A DNA stretch of 64,000 nt from Hyphomicrobiales bacterium (GTDB lineage: Bacteria; Pseudomonadota; Alphaproteobacteria; Rhizobiales; Beijerinckiaceae), in assembly GCA_930633525.1 (NCBI GenBank), contig CAKNFP010000001.1, positions 2,892,001 through 2,956,000 on the forward strand. The letters run 5' to 3'. Below the pieces are notes generated by a model, which was not told the DNA's origin, made no database searches, and saw only the letters and a list, made by a program, of their open reading frames with translations. The position numbers and the translations under genes were made by a program. This document shows positions 1 to 8,561 of this stretch, piece after piece. Every line of letters begins with the position of its first letter. Positions within the stretch are counted from its first letter, which is position 1.

Positions 1-1
1 C

Positions 2-157
2 TGGCGCGAGGTTTCCACCTTCACCACGACGGCCTGCACGGTCGAGACGCGCCGCCCGCGCAGCATCAACACGGATGGAGAGCTCACGGGCAAGACCCCC
101 GCAAGCTTCCACGTCATACCGGGTGCCGTCGAGGTCTACACGCGACCGCCTGCATAA
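2..157 (+). CDS. Diacylglycerol kinase/YegS-like lipid kinase, C-terminal end (partial)
   Basis: The 5' end lies outside the window; 51 codons remain before TAA at 155-157. The visible tail contains SINTDGELTGKTPASFHV and ends in VYTRPPA. This matches the last beta-strands of the YegS/DgkB-type lipid kinase family, where an 'N.DGE' motif is followed by a hydrophobic strand. Members phosphorylate diacylglycerol or related lipids. The gene converges on degP and shares a hairpin with it. The family call rests on a short tail only, so substrate is unknown. Confidence 0.6.
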   Translation, partial: WREVSTFTTTACTVETRRPRSINTDGELTGKTPASFHVIPGAVEVYTRPPA

Positions 158-163
158 AGAAAA

Positions 164-190
164 CGGCCGCTCCGAATCCCGGAGCGGCCG
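164..190 (-). terminator. Rho-independent terminator of degP (convergent gap)
   Basis: A perfect 10-bp GC-rich stem (CGGCCGCTCC at 164-173 with GGAGCGGCCG at 181-190) has a 7-nt loop. On the minus strand it is followed by TTTTCTTT, so it reads as an intrinsic terminator for degP. The plus-strand side has no T-run. It may still act on the lipid kinase transcript. Confidence 0.8.
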
Positions 191-242
191 CCATGCTGAG
201 TTGTGATCGACTATCAGGGTGGGGAGCCGCTTCCCGCGTCCC

Positions 243-1730
243 CTACTCGATGGTCACGGCCACGAAACGCACTTCGCCCTGGGCATTGGCCACGAGGAGG
301 AGTGCCGACTTCTTGCCGTCCTTCTTCAAGGCCTCGACACGCTTGGTGACATCCGCCGGCGACGACACCGACTCCTGGCCGACTTCCATGATGATGTCGC
401 CGCTCTGGATGCGCTTGTCGGCGGCCGAGGAATTGGGATCGACGCGCGTGACAACAACGCCCTTCAGATCATCCTTGATCGAATAGCGGCGGCGCAGATC
501 ATCGGTGATGCTGGACAGGTCGAGACCAAGCGCCTTGCGCGCCACCGGCTTCTCGACACCGCTATCCTTGGCCAAATTCGCCTGCTTTTCGCCATCCTCA
601 AGACGGCCAAGCTTCACGGTTGCCGTGATTTCCTTGCCCTTACGGACATAAACCACCTCGACGTCCTTGCCGACTGGAGCCGCCGCCACCATCCGCGGCA
701 GGTCCCGGGCGCTCTTCACATCCTTCCCGTCGAACTTGGTGATCACGTCACCGATTTCCATGCCGATCGGCTTGGCAGGCCCCTTTTCATCGACACCAGC
801 CACGAGCGCACCCCGGGCCTTCTCCAGCCCGAGCGCCTCGGCGGTCTGGTCATCGACGCCCTGAATGCGCACGCCGAGCCAGCCGCGGCGGGTCTCGCCG
901 AACTCGCGCAACTGGTCGACCACCGTCGCGGCCATGGATGACGGCACAGCGAAGCCGATGCCGACCGACCCGCCGGTCGGCGACAGGATGGCCGTGTTGA
1001 TGCCGACCACTTCGCCGGCCATGTTGAACAGCGGGCCACCGGAGTTGCCGCGGTTGATGGCTGCGTCGGTCTGGATGTAGTTGTCGTAGGGGCCCTGATC
1101 GATATTGCGATTGTGAGCGGACACGATACCCGCCGAGACCGAGCCGCCGAGCCCGAAGGGATTACCGATCGCAATCACCCAGTCGCCGATGCGCAGCTTG
1201 TCGGAATCACCGAATTTCACCGCCTTCAGCGGCTTGTCGGGTTTCACCTTGAGAACCGCGAGATCGAGCTTGGAATCCTTGCCGAGGAGCTCGGCTTTCA
1301 GCTTGGTACCGTCGTTGAAGATCGCCGTGATCTCGTTGGCCTCGCCGATGACGTGGTTGTTCGTCACGATGATCCCGGACGAATCGATCACGAAGCCCGA
1401 GCCAAGCGAACTGGCGCGGCGCGGCGCCTGAGGCGCTTCCCCCCCCTGCCCCCGACGCTTGAAAAACTCCTCGAACAGATCCTCGAAAGGCGTGCCCGGG
1501 GGCAACTGAGGCATCGCGCGCTCACGCGTCGGCCCGCCAGTCGTGGCCGCGGAAATATTCACCACGGCATCCGTTACCTGATCGGCGAGATCGGCGAAGG
1601 ATTCAGGCCCTCGCGCCACGGCGGGCAATGGTGCCGCCAGCGCGATGGCCGACACGATCGCTATCGCAGATGCGACCCGCCGCGTCTGCGTCGCCATCAG
1701 GGACATTGATAACGTCGGAAAACCGGCCAT
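243..1730 (-). CDS. degP: Do-family periplasmic serine protease/chaperone DegP (HtrA)
   Basis: This is a periplasmic trypsin-like protease that degrades or refolds misfolded envelope proteins. An N-terminal hydrophobic signal segment ends near residue 40 (AVARG). The protease domain carries a complete catalytic triad: His126 in TNNHVIG, Asp156 in KLDLAVLKV and Ser230 in GNSGGP. Two PDZ domains follow (from about RRGWLGV and from about GVVVTRVDP). The 495-aa length fits DegP/DegQ. An AGAGGG sequence precedes the ATG at 1730; inner Met9 or Met12 are alternative starts. It is the last gene of the hflK-hflC-DUF2065-degP group, linking it to membrane quality control. Confidence 0.95.
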   Translation of the reverse strand: MAGFPTLSMSLMATQTRRVASAIAIVSAIALAAPLPAVARGPESFADLADQVTDAVVNISAATTGGPTRERAMPQLPPGTPFEDLFEEFFKRRGQGGEAPQAPRRASSLGSGFVIDSSGIIVTNNHVIGEANEITAIFNDGTKLKAELLGKDSKLDLAVLKVKPDKPLKAVKFGDSDKLRIGDWVIAIGNPFGLGGSVSAGIVSAHNRNIDQGPYDNYIQTDAAINRGNSGGPLFNMAGEVVGINTAILSPTGGSVGIGFAVPSSMAATVVDQLREFGETRRGWLGVRIQGVDDQTAEALGLEKARGALVAGVDEKGPAKPIGMEIGDVITKFDGKDVKSARDLPRMVAAAPVGKDVEVVYVRKGKEITATVKLGRLEDGEKQANLAKDSGVEKPVARKALGLDLSSITDDLRRRYSIKDDLKGVVVTRVDPNSSAADKRIQSGDIIMEVGQESVSSPADVTKRVEALKKDGKKSALLLVANAQGEVRFVAVTIE

Positions 1731-1908
1731 GGAGCCCTCTATCTCTTGAAATCAACGCCGCCTCTGGGCAGCCCTTATTGAAGCACGAATAAGGCAGACC
1801 CGCGACGGCCACCCTGTCACTTCCCCGTCAACGCATGCCGGCTGGCAAGCCGTGCGATACGGAGGTACCCGCGACCGGAAGCCCGCTCAAACGCCGCAGG
1901 TACCAACT

Positions 1909-2103
1909 CTAAACGATGCCGCTTCGTACAATCCACACAATGAAAACACCTGCGACCGCCGATATAACGCCGACGACACGCATCCGTTCAATCGGGGCCT
2001 CCGCGGCCTCCGCAAGCGCCTTGCGCGTTGCGGCGGGAAAAGCGGCAAACACGATCCCTTCGATGGCGAGCAGGAGGCCCAATGCAGCCAAGAAATCGGT
2101 CAC
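1909..2103 (-). CDS. DUF2065 small inner-membrane protein
   Basis: This is a 64-aa protein with two hydrophobic helices (LAALGLLLAIEGIVFAAF and VVGVISAVAGVFIVWIV) around a short charged loop, as in the DUF2065/YjeT family. The GTG at 2103 gives the family-typical start (M)TDFLAALG; an upstream in-frame GTG at 2118 would add five residues. It lies between hflC and degP, where DUF2065 genes commonly occur in Proteobacteria. Its molecular role is unknown; association with the HflKC-FtsH complex is only inference from position. Confidence 0.8.
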   Translation of the reverse strand: MTDFLAALGLLLAIEGIVFAAFPAATRKALAEAAEAPIERMRVVGVISAVAGVFIVWIVRSGIV

Positions 2104-2133
2104 GCCAGGCCCCCGCACGCCATCACAACACAG

Positions 2134-2158
2134 GTGAAGGAGGGACGCCCTCCTTCAC
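2134..2158. other. Perfect hairpin in the hflC-DUF2065 gap
   Basis: An 11-bp perfect stem (GTGAAGGAGGG / CCCTCCTTCAC) has a 3-nt loop. Only the plus-strand side is followed by a T-run (TTCTTTTTT at about 2164-2172), but no plus-strand gene is present. For the minus-strand operon it would be an internal stem-loop, perhaps a processing or attenuation site that separates hflKC from DUF2065-degP. Confidence 0.5.
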
Positions 2159-2243
2159 GTGCGTTCTTTTTTGTCTTGTATGCGAGCACCCGGATGCAAG
2201 CGCAAAAACGGCCGTCACGGTCCGCGCCCCGCCGCATGCTCAA

Positions 2244-3179
2244 TCAGGGATTGGCAGCCGGCGCACCCTGCGTAGCGGCAGGCGGCGTGATCGGGCTGGG
2301 CAGTTTTCCTGATGGATCAACGAAATAGCGGAAGAAATCCGAGTTCGGTGACAGGACAAGCCGCGTGCCGCCCGTCGCTTGAGAGCCGAGGCCCGTTTCA
2401 TAAGCCTGCATCGAGCGGAAGAAGGCGAAGAATCCGGGATCCCGGCTATAGGCCTCAGCGTAGATGCGGTTGCTCTCCGCATCACCCTCGCCTCGCAGCG
2501 TCTCCGCCTTCTGGCTCGCATCGGCCTTGATGACCGTGACCTCGCGATCCGCGCGCGCCCGGATGCCTTGGGCGAGTTCGGAGCCCTGGGCGCGGATGTC
2601 GGCGGCCTCACGCTGACGTTCCGTCTGCATGCGCTGGAACACCGCCTGGCTGTTCTGCTGCGGCAGGTCCACGCGGCGCAGGCGCACATCGACGACCGAA
2701 ATGCCAAGCCCATTGGCCTGCTTGTTCACTTCCTGGCGGATACGCTGCATCAATTCCTCGCGGCGCGTCCGCACCACATCGGTGAAGCTCGCGTCAGCCA
2801 CATACTGGCGCACCGTCGAATTGATGATGTTGGCGAGGCGCAGGTTCGCGCCGGCCACGTTGCTGACCGTCTGGTAGAAGCGAACGGGATCGGAGATGCG
2901 ATAACGCGTGAAGGCGTCGACAACCAGACGCTTCTGATCGGAAGCGATCACCTCCTGCTCGGGGAGATTGAGGTCGAGCACGCGCTTGTCGAGATAGACC
3001 ACGTTTTCGATCAACGGCACCTTGAAGTAGAGGCCGGGGCTCGAAATGACCTCGCGCACGCCGCCGAAGCGAAGCACGAGCGCCTGCTGGGTCTGGCTGA
3101 CGACGAATGTCGCGCTGTAGAAGACGGCGAGAAGGATAAGAACGACAATAATGCCGCCGGTCTTGAGGGCGCTGCTCAT
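2244..3179 (-). CDS. hflC: HflC, modulator of FtsH protease (SPFH/prohibitin family)
   Basis: HflC and HflK form the membrane HflKC complex that surrounds and restrains the AAA protease FtsH. The 311-aa protein has one N-terminal membrane helix (GIIVVLILLAVFYSATFVV) followed by the SPFH domain (QTQQALVLRFGGVRE onward). A long alanine/glutamate-rich helical region follows (about residues 185-250, ADREVTVIKADASQKAE). The start overlaps the hflK stop (3176-3179), so the two are translationally coupled. The C-terminal tail is Pro/Ala rich. Confidence 0.95.
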   Translation of the reverse strand: MSSALKTGGIIVVLILLAVFYSATFVVSQTQQALVLRFGGVREVISSPGLYFKVPLIENVVYLDKRVLDLNLPEQEVIASDQKRLVVDAFTRYRISDPVRFYQTVSNVAGANLRLANIINSTVRQYVADASFTDVVRTRREELMQRIRQEVNKQANGLGISVVDVRLRRVDLPQQNSQAVFQRMQTERQREAADIRAQGSELAQGIRARADREVTVIKADASQKAETLRGEGDAESNRIYAEAYSRDPGFFAFFRSMQAYETGLGSQATGGTRLVLSPNSDFFRYFVDPSGKLPSPITPPAATQGAPAANP

Positions 3180-4324
3180 CGCGTGGCTCCCTGACGCACG
3201 GTGGAACCCTGCGCAGGCGGTGTCGACCGCTGCAACTCACCCAATGGCAGATACGGCACGACGCCCTGGCCCTCCTTGGAATCGATGAGCACCTTGTCCG
3301 ATCCCGAAAGGACGCGCTCCATGGTCTCGATGAACATACGCTCGCGTGTCACGTCGGGCGCGGCCGCGTAGGCCTCGTAGACCTGGGTGAAACGCGAAGC
3401 CGCACCGCGTGCCTCGGCGACAGCGCGCTCACGATAGCCTTCGGCGGCCTGGATGATTCGCGTCGCCTCACCGCGAGCCTCGGGAACAACGCGGCTCGCA
3501 TAGGTTTCGGCCTCGTTGCGAATGCGGTCCTGATCCTGGCGGGCCGCCTGCACGTCGCGGAACGCGTCGATGACCTGTTGCGGCGGATCCACCTTCTGCA
3601 GCTGCACCTGGCGGATCTCGACACCTGCGCCATATTCGTCGAGCAGCTTCTGCATCGACTGGCGCACTTCCGCCTCGATGGCACCACGGTCCGTCGTCAG
3701 AACCGACTGGATATTACGCCGTCCGACGATCTCGCGCATCGTGCTCTCGGCCGCCGCCTTGATCGCCGCGTCCGGGTTCTGCAGGTTGAACACGTAGTCC
3801 TGCGGGCGCGAGGGGCTCACCTGCCACTGCACCGTGAAGTTGATATCGACGATGTTCTCGTCGCCGGTGAGCATAAGGCTCTCTTCCGGCACCTCGCGTC
3901 CCGCCGTTACCCGGCGGCTCGTGTCGCCCGTGCGCTGGCCCACCTCGATGGTATTGACCGTGGTCACCTGCGGCTTGATCACCGACCCTATGGGATAGGG
4001 GAAATTGTAGCGCAGACCTTCGCCGGTCGTGCCGACATAGCGGCCAAAGATCATGTTGATGCCGACCTCGTCGGGACGCACCGTATAGAAGCCCGTGGCC
4101 AGCCATAGCAGCACGGCACCAAGGCCGATCAAGGCAATTCCACGGCCGCTGGCGCCACCGCCGCCACCGGGAATGATGTTGCGCAGCTTGTCCTGGCCAC
4201 GCCGGATGAAGTCCTCGAGATCGGGCGGATTGCCACCGCCGCCGCCGCCTCCCGAAGGGCCTGATCCCCAAGGTCCGCCGGGCTTTTGGCCCCACGGACC
4301 GCCGCTGTGGTTGCTCCAAGACAT
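3176..4324 (-). CDS. hflK: HflK, modulator of FtsH protease (SPFH/prohibitin family)
   Basis: This is the partner of HflC in the FtsH-regulating HflKC complex. The 382-aa protein starts MSWSNHSGG at 4324, with TGAGGAA upstream; a longer frame to 4402 lacks homologous features. The Gly/Pro/Trp-rich cytoplasmic N-terminus (repeated GGPWG) is typical of HflK. It is followed by one membrane helix (ALIGLGAVLLWLATGFYTV, about residues 62-82), the SPFH domain and a coiled-coil stretch rich in Ala/Arg/Glu. It is first in the hflK-hflC-DUF2065-degP unit. Confidence 0.95.
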   Translation of the reverse strand: MSWSNHSGGPWGQKPGGPWGSGPSGGGGGGGNPPDLEDFIRRGQDKLRNIIPGGGGGASGRGIALIGLGAVLLWLATGFYTVRPDEVGINMIFGRYVGTTGEGLRYNFPYPIGSVIKPQVTTVNTIEVGQRTGDTSRRVTAGREVPEESLMLTGDENIVDINFTVQWQVSPSRPQDYVFNLQNPDAAIKAAAESTMREIVGRRNIQSVLTTDRGAIEAEVRQSMQKLLDEYGAGVEIRQVQLQKVDPPQQVIDAFRDVQAARQDQDRIRNEAETYASRVVPEARGEATRIIQAAEGYRERAVAEARGAASRFTQVYEAYAAAPDVTRERMFIETMERVLSGSDKVLIDSKEGQGVVPYLPLGELQRSTPPAQGSTVRQGATR

Positions 4325-4500
4325 GCTCAGCCGTTCCTCACTGCCGCCGTGTTTGGGGTCCAGATCCGCCCAGCGCCCAGGCCAACCGAAACCCGATCCC
4401 AAACCATCAAGTTTCGCACCATCCAGCCGCCGGGCCTGTCTTCGTGCAACAGGTCATCAGCCTATCCGCATGGCGCGCCCGCGAAGGGTTTGCTCAAGGT

Positions 4501-4530
4501 TGATGGGTTGCCGAAGGCCCCCATGTCAAG
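4501..4530 (-). promoter_or_regulatory. Candidate heat-shock-like promoter for hflKC-degP
   Basis: The 306-nt gap between folA and hflK (4325-4630) contains no gene. On the minus strand it holds CTTGACA (4530-4524) and, 15 nt on, ACCCATCA (4508-4501). This resembles a sigma-32 pattern (CTTGAAA, then CCCCATNT) as well as a sigma-70 -35 box. A heat-shock promoter would suit a quality-control operon. The match is by eye and imperfect. Confidence 0.3.
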
Positions 4531-4630
4531 CGCAAGTGGGGTTAAAACCATAGTTCGTCAACTCACGAGCCTATCAGGCAGCGCATGACACCGCCAAAAT
4601 CTGGCGATCGCGCGGGATTTGGAGGCGCGC

Positions 4631-5146
4631 TCACCCATGCCGCCGCTCATAATCAATGAAGGTGAAGGCATGATCGTCATGGGGGCCCGCGGCATGCTCC
4701 TCATGCAGGGTCACGCTGAAGTCGGCGGGGTCGAAGGCCGGAAAGACGGTGTCGCCTTCCGGCGCAATATGCACCCGCGTGAGGTGGAGCCACCGGGCAA
4801 ACGGCAGCATCAGAGCATAGATTTCCCCACCGCCCGCAACCATTACCGTATCGGAGCCGAGGCGATCCGCGGCCTCCTGCGCGCGCATCCGCGCCGCGGC
4901 CAGATCATGCGCCACCACCACGCCCTCCGGCGCAAAGGCCGGATCCCGCGTCAGCACGACGATAGCCCGTCCGGGCAAGGGCCGGCCAATCGAATCGTAA
5001 GTCTTGCGCCCCATGAGAAGCGGGCGCCCTTGCGTCAGGCGCCGAAAGCGCTGGAGGTCCGTACGCAGGTGCCACAGCAGGCGATTGCCTTCGCCGATGA
5101 CGCCGTTATCGGCAACCGCCGCGATCAGAGCGAGCGGCTTCGTCAT
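4631..5146 (-). CDS. folA: Dihydrofolate reductase
   Basis: The enzyme reduces dihydrofolate to tetrahydrofolate with NADPH in the cytoplasm. At 171 aa it has the family landmarks: the N-terminal strand and Met20-type loop (ALIAAVADNGVIGEGNRLLWHL), the substrate/NADPH region GRPLLMGRKTYDSIGRPLPGR (in segments), and VAGGGEIYALMLP. It lies downstream of thyA on the same strand, which suits recycling of the dihydrofolate made by ThyA. The 237-nt gap to thyA (5147-5383) shows no convincing gene. Confidence 0.95.
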   Translation of the reverse strand: MTKPLALIAAVADNGVIGEGNRLLWHLRTDLQRFRRLTQGRPLLMGRKTYDSIGRPLPGRAIVVLTRDPAFAPEGVVVAHDLAAARMRAQEAADRLGSDTVMVAGGGEIYALMLPFARWLHLTRVHIAPEGDTVFPAFDPADFSVTLHEEHAAGPHDDHAFTFIDYERRHG

Positions 5147-5383
5147 CGGCGCACGCAGAGGGAACGCCCTGAGGCGGGGAAAGGCATCATCACACTCTCT
5201 TCACAGGGCTCAGACCATCGAACCGAGAGGTCCATCGCGCTTCCGATCCACTCGATACTCGTCCAAAACGGGAAAGCGGCGGACCCGATGCCCGATGAGC
5301 CTCCGCCAATCTCGCCAGGCACATCAGCCAGCGATGCCAATGCAGCTGATTCGTCGCAGCGGGACAATGCAGGCAGGCCGCAT

Positions 5384-6178
5384 TCAGACCGCGACCGGCG
5401 CCTTGATCGCAGGATGCGGATTGTAGTCCTCGAAGACGATGTCATCGAAGCCGATGTCGAACAGCGACCGGACGGCGGGGTTCAGCCTGAGGTGAGGCAA
5501 GGGCCTGATGTCCCGCGCGAGCTGCAGGCGCGCCTGTTCGAGATGGTTGATATAGAGATGCACATCCCCGAAGCTGTGCACGAAATCGCCGACACCGAGG
5601 CCGCATTCATGGGCCACGAGATGAGTCAGCAAGGCATAGCTCGCGATATTGAACGGCACGCCCAGAAACACATCCGCGGAGCGCTGATAGAGCTGACACG
5701 AGAGACGTCCATCCGCCACATAGAACTGGAAGAGGCAGTGGCAGGGGGCGAGGGCCATCTGGTCGAGATCGGCCGGGTTCCAGGCACTGACCACGAGGCG
5801 CCGCGAATCGGGGTTGCGCTTGATCTCGTTGACCACCCAGGCGATCTGGTCGACGACCTTGCCATCGGGCGCGGCCCAGGAGCGCCACTGGCGGCCATAG
5901 ACGGGACCGAGATCACCGTTTTCGTCTGCCCATTCATCCCAGATGGAGACACCGTGTTCCTTGAGGTAGCGAATGTTCGTATCGCCCTTGAGGAACCAGA
6001 GCAGCTCATGCACCACTGACTTCAGATGCACGCGCTTGGTCGTGACCAGCGGAAAGCCTTCCGTCAGATCAAAGCGCATCTGATAACCGAACAACGACAG
6101 GGTACCCGTGCCGGTCCGATCGGATTTCGAGCGTCCCTCGTCGAGGATGTGGCGCAAAAGATCGTGATAGGCCTGCAT
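5384..6178 (-). CDS. thyA: Thymidylate synthase (ThyA type)
   Basis: ThyA methylates dUMP to dTMP using methylene-tetrahydrofolate. Starting at [12 protein letters not shown] (6178) gives 264 aa, the same length as E. coli ThyA; the frame extends upstream but without homology. The catalytic Cys146 lies in [12 protein letters not shown]. The phosphate-binding arginines ([12 protein letters not shown]) and [13 protein letters not shown] are intact. folA follows on the same strand. Confidence 0.97.
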   Translation of the reverse strand: MQAYHDLLRHILDEGRSKSDRTGTGTLSLFGYQMRFDLTEGFPLVTTKRVHLKSVVHELLWFLKGDTNIRYLKEHGVSIWDEWADENGDLGPVYGRQWRSWAAPDGKVVDQIAWVVNEIKRNPDSRRLVVSAWNPADLDQMALAPCHCLFQFYVADGRLSCQLYQRSADVFLGVPFNIASYALLTHLVAHECGLGVGDFVHSFGDVHLYINHLEQARLQLARDIRPLPHLRLNPAVRSLFDIGFDDIVFEDYNPHPAIKAPVAV

Positions 6179-6535
6179 GGTCCACCTGCCGCATGGGGCG
6201 AAGCGCCGGCGGACCAGCCGCGGCGCGATCGATGCCGGCACCTCGGGAAATGGTTCCGGCGCGCCGAAGCTTCAAGCCTACCCATAGCAGACAGCATCAC
6301 TTCAGCGGAATCCGATTGTCTGCCGATTCGCCGCCATCAACAAGGATTGGGGGGCAGCCCGCTAGCCAGCTGCCCCACCATATACCCCGGCGCGATGTCC
6401 TCTTCCGGATGGATCGTCACCCAACCGGATGCGCTCGGACCTGGGATCCCAGATTGCGCACGATCCGAAACGCCACATTGCGCAAGCCATAGAAAACTTA
6501 AATTACAGCCAAAAAAATCAAATGAATTCAGACTA
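6179..6535. other. Gap upstream of thyA, no supported gene
   Basis: This 357-nt stretch has a GC-rich part (about 6340-6480) and an AT-rich end (6485-6535). A minus-strand frame at 6337-6555 ends in a protein-like peptide (HPEEDIAPGYMVGQLASG), but I recognise no family and see no ribosome site. It may be a decayed gene end or only the thyA leader. Confidence 0.4.
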
Positions 6536-6946
6536 TTAATAGTAGTAAGCCGCATGTGTCCAGGGACGCACGGTCGTGTAGGCAGCGCGGTGAATCACAC
6601 GGCGGACCACCTGACGCTGCATGGCGACGACATAGTGCCGACGCACGATCCGGGTCGTTACCACCGGGGTCGAGATGACACGGGTGGTGATGACGCGCGT
6701 ACGCAGCACGGGAGCGGCAACGACATGGGTGACGACCGGGGCCGTGCGCACATAGACACGCTCACCGAACACGCCCGAAGCCAGCGTATAGCCCGGCACG
6801 AAAGGACCCGCGACCGCACCGTCGAAATAGACCGGCCCGCCCGACATATAGCCACCCGCGAAGATAACCTGCGCGGAGGCTGGGGCTGAGACCATCATGC
6901 CGCCAGCAATTGCGGCTGCAGCTACAAGCAATGCACGTTTCAACAT
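6536..6946 (-). CDS. Small secreted protein with Thr/Val/Arg repeats, unknown function
   Basis: This 136-aa protein has a clear signal peptide (MLKRALLVAAAAIAGG...SAPASAQ, cleavage near residue 26). The mature part is Val/Thr/Arg rich with degenerate 'RVITTRVISTPVVTTRI' strands and ends in WTHAAYYY. A GAGG at suitable spacing precedes the ATG at 6946. No enzyme motif is visible. Such short basic secreted proteins are frequent in Rhizobiales and mostly uncharacterised. It is followed and preceded by AT-rich intergenic DNA, so it is probably monocistronic. Confidence 0.65.
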   Translation of the reverse strand: MLKRALLVAAAAIAGGMMVSAPASAQVIFAGGYMSGGPVYFDGAVAGPFVPGYTLASGVFGERVYVRTAPVVTHVVAAPVLRTRVITTRVISTPVVTTRIVRRHYVVAMQRQVVRRVIHRAAYTTVRPWTHAAYYY

Positions 6947-7361
6947 GTCACTACCTCACAAACGAGATCAGAAAATGCTGATCGAATATGAAATATTTCG
7001 AGAATGCATTTTGTTTCACGATGCGCGGATAACGAGCGTATATGCGAAAAATACTTGGCATTCATGCTTATTACGGCGCATCCGACGCCAATCCAGACTG
7101 GTTACAATAATATGGATGAACTCCACGCCAAACGAGAGCGTCCATCTTCCCGCCGCTCGCACCTCCCTCAAGATCGGGCATGACGGCCTGACGGCGGGCA
7201 GATCCCGCTCAAGGCCCCGGCGCTGGAAGATCCGTAACTCACCGCTGCTTCCTTGGGGATAAGGCCGGATAAAAGCGACCTGCGTCAAAAAAATGCAGGG
7301 AGCACGCGCCTGATTGTGCATCGGGGCGCCAGACGATCTTCCCAGCGGCGTCCAAGGCCCC
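6947..7361. other. Intergenic region before ssrA, no supported gene
   Basis: The first 150 nt are AT-rich and probably hold the promoter of the secreted protein gene on the minus strand. The rest (about 7130-7360) is of ordinary composition. A minus-strand frame at 7016-7321 has no recognisable domain, so I do not call it. Confidence 0.4.
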
Positions 7362-7367
7362 TATATT
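7362..7367 (+). promoter_or_regulatory. Candidate -10 box of ssrA
   Basis: TATATT lies about 15-20 nt upstream of the inferred 5' end of the tmRNA precursor. No strong -35 is visible at 17 nt; TTCCCA at 7339-7344 is the best fit. It is proposed mainly from position. Confidence 0.3.
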
Positions 7368-7382
7368 ATTGCTGCCGTCGCA

Positions 7383-7712
7383 AGACGGATATGGCGATAA
7401 ACGACCATCGCAATAAACCTTTCGGACCCGGGGGCGGTACCCGGCGCCTCCACCAAAGGGCAGTGGCTTCGTGTTCTGAACACGCGGCTGCCTTTCGGCG
7501 GGGGCGAAATAGGATCGACGAGGGTGTAAAGGGTGGACTTTTGCTCGGCATGGTTCCGCCGTTATCGGGCCGAACTTATAGTTGCCAACGACAACTATGC
7601 TCCGGTTGCCCAGGCTGCGTAACGCAGTTTAGGTACCCGATTTAAAGTCCCGGCGGTTAGCCCCGTCGGGCGGGGTTCGGAGGCACCTGGCAACAGAAGC
7701 CTCCACTTTCTT
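7383..7712 (+). ncRNA. ssrA: tmRNA, circularly permuted two-piece alphaproteobacterial type
   Basis: tmRNA rescues stalled ribosomes and adds a degradation tag. The gene order is permuted. The acceptor piece comes first and ends CGCCTCCACCA, with CCA at 7453-7455. It is followed by a short spacer, then the coding piece, which begins GGGGGCGAAATAGGATCGAC at 7500. GGGGGCG (7500-7506) pairs with CGCCTCC (7446-7452) to rebuild the acceptor stem. The tag frame at 7584-7622 encodes ANDNYAPVAQAA then TAA, with resume codon GCC. The conserved 3' part (ACCTGGCAACAGAAGCCTCC) ends near 7705. Exact ends are estimates. sspB starts about 40 nt downstream. Confidence 0.93.
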
Positions 7713-7750
7713 TTCGTCCGTCCGTTGTTTGTCCCAAGCGTTCCGAGCTG

Positions 7751-8362
7751 ATGGCCCAGGATCAAATTCGCTACGATCTCCATGTTCAGGAAGCCTTGCG
7801 CGGCGCTGTGCGCAAGATTCTCTCAGAAGTCGCACGTGATGGCCTGCCTGGCGACCATCATTTCTTCATTTCGTTCCGAACGCGCTTTCCGGGCGTCAGG
7901 CTGTCTGCGCGCATGCGCGAGCGCTATCCGGACGACATGACGATCGTCCTGCAGCATCAGTTCTGGGATCTTTCGGTCACGGACTATGCCTTCGAGGTTT
8001 CGCTGTCGTTCTCCGGCGTGTCCGAACGCCTGCTCGTGCCATTCGAGGCCGTCAGTGGCTTTTTCGATCCTTCAGTCGATTTCGGACTGAAATTCGAGAC
8101 AGACAGCGAAGCATCGGGCGACGACGCCAAGGGTGTGGGTGCCTCCCTGGGGCCCAAGGCAGAAGCCGACAAGCCGAGAACACCCAGCATTGCTCCGGCA
8201 AAACGCCCCGTCGCATCGGCGGACGCGACCGAGGAAGCCGGCGACACACCTGCGAAGGTGAAGCCAGCGGCCAAGGCGCCGGCTGCCGCGGAACCGGCAG
8301 AAGCCGGCGCGGAGACGGGCGCTGAAGTCGTGAGCCTCGACGCGTTCCGCAAGAAGACCTGA
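7751..8362 (+). CDS. sspB: SspB, ClpXP adaptor for ssrA-tagged proteins (alphaproteobacterial type)
   Basis: SspB binds the tmRNA-encoded tag and delivers tagged proteins to ClpXP. The 203-aa protein has the alphaproteobacterial SspB fold region (about residues 1-120; HHFFISFRTRFPGVRLSARMRERYP, then MTIVLQHQFWDLSV and VPFEAVSGFFDPSVDFGL in segments). An Ala/Pro/Lys-rich linker follows, then a short C-terminal motif (EVVSLDAFRKKT), the expected ClpX-docking tail. It lies directly downstream of ssrA, so tag source and adaptor are adjacent. Confidence 0.92.
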   Translation: MAQDQIRYDLHVQEALRGAVRKILSEVARDGLPGDHHFFISFRTRFPGVRLSARMRERYPDDMTIVLQHQFWDLSVTDYAFEVSLSFSGVSERLLVPFEAVSGFFDPSVDFGLKFETDSEASGDDAKGVGASLGPKAEADKPRTPSIAPAKRPVASADATEEAGDTPAKVKPAAKAPAAAEPAEAGAETGAEVVSLDAFRKKT

Positions 8363-8561
8363 TCAAAAGACCTGATCCAGCTTCGGCCGTGTTGACAGGG
8401 CACACTGACGTCCGTCCTTCCCGCCTCTTGCGCGGGAAGGTGCGAAGTCGCGTCGAACTGCGCGAAAAAGCCCCCTGCGATGGCACTTCTCCCGCGCGTG
8501 CCTCTCGACTCTGCGGCTCAAGGCTTATATGGCCTGCGCGGAACCGTGACAGGAGCGCTTG

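Noticed and set aside
4619..6019. 466-codon plus-strand open frame
   Set aside because: It is antisense to folA and thyA, both of which have intact motifs; GC-rich DNA leaves long shadow frames.
6337..6555. 72-codon minus-strand frame upstream of thyA with a protein-like end
   Set aside because: There is no ribosome site, no recognised family and the AT-rich start is unlike a gene; at most it is a decayed remnant.
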